Part shown: one piece after another, positions 62,990 through 64,000 of the stretch
How the letters are laid out: each line of letters begins with the position of its first letter
Position numbering within the stretch: the first letter of the stretch is position 1
Source: Pseudomonas brassicacearum
Lineage (GTDB): Bacteria; Pseudomonadota; Gammaproteobacteria; Pseudomonadales; Pseudomonadaceae
Assembly: GCF_009601685.2 (NCBI RefSeq)
Contig: NZ_CP045701.2
Location: forward strand, 1,426,001 to 1,490,000
DNA: 64,000 nt
Direction of reading: 5' to 3'
The notes under the pieces: model-generated
Told to the model about the DNA's origin: nothing
What the model saw: only the letters and a program-made list of their open reading frames with translations
Database searches by the model: none
Made by a program: the position numbers and the translations under genes

Positions 62990-63544
62990 TTAAAGCGAGG
63001 CGAGAAACATGTCCGTGGCCGAGGTTTTGTCGTCGGTGCGGCTCTCCTGGGCCTTTTCCACTTGTGCCATCGCCGACTTGTCCTGCATGCGCTGGGCAAT
63101 CTCCTGGCTGACCGCCATCTGCTTCTCGGGCGGCATCGCCTCGAACTCTTCCTCAGAAATGCCCATCTCTTCGAGAATGCTGTCGCGCAGGCGCTCTTCG
63201 GGCGTCTTGCTCATGTAGTCCTTGAATTCTGCCGTCGCGGAGCCGCCAAGCGCCGTGGTTTCTTCCGACGCTGGTGAAGCGGCGGTCTGCAATTGCACGC
63301 GGGTCTTGGCGAACGCCTCGTCCACCTTGTCGCTGATGGCGGTGGCGGCGTTGACCTGTTGCGTGGCTTGTCGGGTGAAGGAATCCTGGACTTGGGCGGC
63401 GCCCTGGCTGGCCTGGGTCTGGACGTTATCGCGCAAGGCCTGCAACGCGGCGCTTTGCAGGCCGCTGGCGGCTTCGGCGGTGGGATCTTCGCCCGGGCGT
63501 TTGAGCGGCAAGACCATCGATTGCTGTTTTGCACTGACCAACAT
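62990..63544 (-). CDS. hypothetical alpha-helical protein
   Basis: A 184-residue protein from ATG 63544 (MLVSAKQQSMVLPLKRPGEDP). Gln/Ala/Ser-rich and helical, with coiled-coil-like AALQALRDNVQTQASQGAAQ and a C-terminal helical pair SKTPEERLRDSILEEMGISEEEF. No signal peptide, transmembrane helix or cysteine. The SILEEMGISEEEF pattern occurs in other uncharacterised Pseudomonas proteins. I do not recognise the function. Confidence 0.7.
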   Translation of the reverse strand: MLVSAKQQSMVLPLKRPGEDPTAEAASGLQSAALQALRDNVQTQASQGAAQVQDSFTRQATQQVNAATAISDKVDEAFAKTRVQLQTAASPASEETTALGGSATAEFKDYMSKTPEERLRDSILEEMGISEEEFEAMPPEKQMAVSQEIAQRMQDKSAMAQVEKAQESRTDDKTSATDMFLASL

Positions 63545-63706
63545 GATGAGCACCTGGAGGTAATGACTGAGCGATGGGCAGGAGCAATTCCCATGCCGTC
63601 GTCCCAAGGCCTCTATTCCAAGGGTTGTGGGCAGGCGCGGCGAGCGGGGCGGCCAACCCTTGCCGGTGGACGGCATGGATCGACCGCACCAGTGCAGAGG
63701 ATCGGC

Positions 63707-64000
63707 TCAGGTGCTTTCGCGGACCTTGAGCTCAAAGCCCATGTCCACCACCGGCTGTGCGATGCGGTTGCCGGCCATCAACGTCAGCATCTGTTCGGCG
63801 GCGCGTCGGCCGATGGCTTCCCGTGGGGTGCTGATGCTGCTCAGGCGCGGCACCATGTGGGCCGAGGCGGGCAGGTCGTTGAAACCCAGGACCGAGACCT
63901 GCTCGGGGATCTTGATACCGCAGCGCAGCGCCTCCAACAAGGCGCCGTGGGCCAGGTCGTCGTTGCCGAAGAAGATCGCATCGACATCCGGGTGGTTGTC
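63707..64000 (-). CDS. LacI-family regulator, 3' part (GntR-like), cut by window end
   Basis: The visible C-terminal 97 residues (from the window edge to the stop at 63707) read DNHPDVDAIFFGNDDLAHGA, LEALRCGIKIPEQVSVLGFND, PRLSSISTPREAIGRRAAEQ, which is the effector-binding half of a LacI/GalR repressor. FFGNDDLAHGALLEALR and the STPREAIGRRA ending are like the gluconate repressor GntR of Pseudomonas, but the DNA-binding half is outside the window and the exact effector is unknown. Confidence 0.85.
   Translation of the reverse strand, partial: DNHPDVDAIFFGNDDLAHGALLEALRCGIKIPEQVSVLGFNDLPASAHMVPRLSSISTPREAIGRRAAEQMLTLMAGNRIAQPVVDMGFELKVREST

Overview
The window is chromosomal DNA of a Pseudomonas, most likely of the P. 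fluorescens group. The basis is high GC with Pseudomonas-like codon use, near-identity by eye to remembered Pseudomonas proteins (PobA, HemO, BraC, FadD1), the complete hexose (edd-glk-gltR-gtrS-gts-oprB-hexR-zwf-pgl-eda) region, and intergenic spaces full of the paired REP-like hairpins typical of this group. I see no rRNA, tRNA, CRISPR array, prophage or transposase.

Layout. 0-4.2 kb: FAD-dependent dehydrogenase, lipoprotein, short-chain dehydrogenase divergent from a LysR regulator. 4.3-6.7 kb: a compact four-gene minus-strand operon encoding a DUF2282 bufferin-type cysteine peptide, its MNIO (DUF692) modifying enzyme, the DUF2063 partner and a DoxX membrane protein. 7-12 kb: braC-braDEFG branched-chain amino-acid ABC transporter, with a strong hairpin between braC and braD. 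13-15.1 kb: a large orphan protein carrying four loops of the FtsZ/tubulin GTPase fold. 15.5-20.9 kb: two MFS transporters and pobA/pobR (4-hydroxybenzoate). 20.9-23.9 kb: small genes, a 5'-truncated arcC remnant abutting a CoA transferase, and a DUF454 protein. 24-29 kb: heme uptake and surface-signalling cluster (ECF sigma, FecR-type anti-sigma, TonB receptor with signalling domain, heme oxygenase) under a near-perfect Fur box.

29.2-48.1 kb is the glucose/Entner-Doudoroff region: gap, edd-glk, gltR-gtrS, an inserted AGE-family (D-mannose isomerase-like) gene, gtsABCD, oprB, a hexose-6-P mutarotase, hexR, and zwf-pgl-eda. Glucose crosses the outer membrane via OprB, is imported by GtsABCD, phosphorylated by Glk, oxidised by Zwf/Pgl, and split by Edd/Eda to pyruvate and glyceraldehyde-3-P, the Gap substrate. 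Three TTGT-N7-ACnA sites fit HexR control of gap, edd and zwf. The AGE gene and gtsA share a 30-bp bipartite promoter motif. Several of these genes carry AANAANAA (Crc/Hfq) motifs next to their start codons, pointing to a layered regulon.

48.4-64 kb: PLP enzyme, DUF3820 and PA2169-like small proteins, an AaeB/AaeX/AaeA-like efflux operon, a fatty-acid cluster (MaoC/PhaJ hydratase, lipase-like hydrolase, tandem fadD2-fadD1), a 133-bp hairpin element, then CsbD, BrkB/YihY, peptide deformylase, GNAT, small proteins and the 3' part of a LacI-family regulator cut by the window edge. The most promising candidates for little-described biology are the orphan FtsZ/tubulin-like protein and the bufferin operon.
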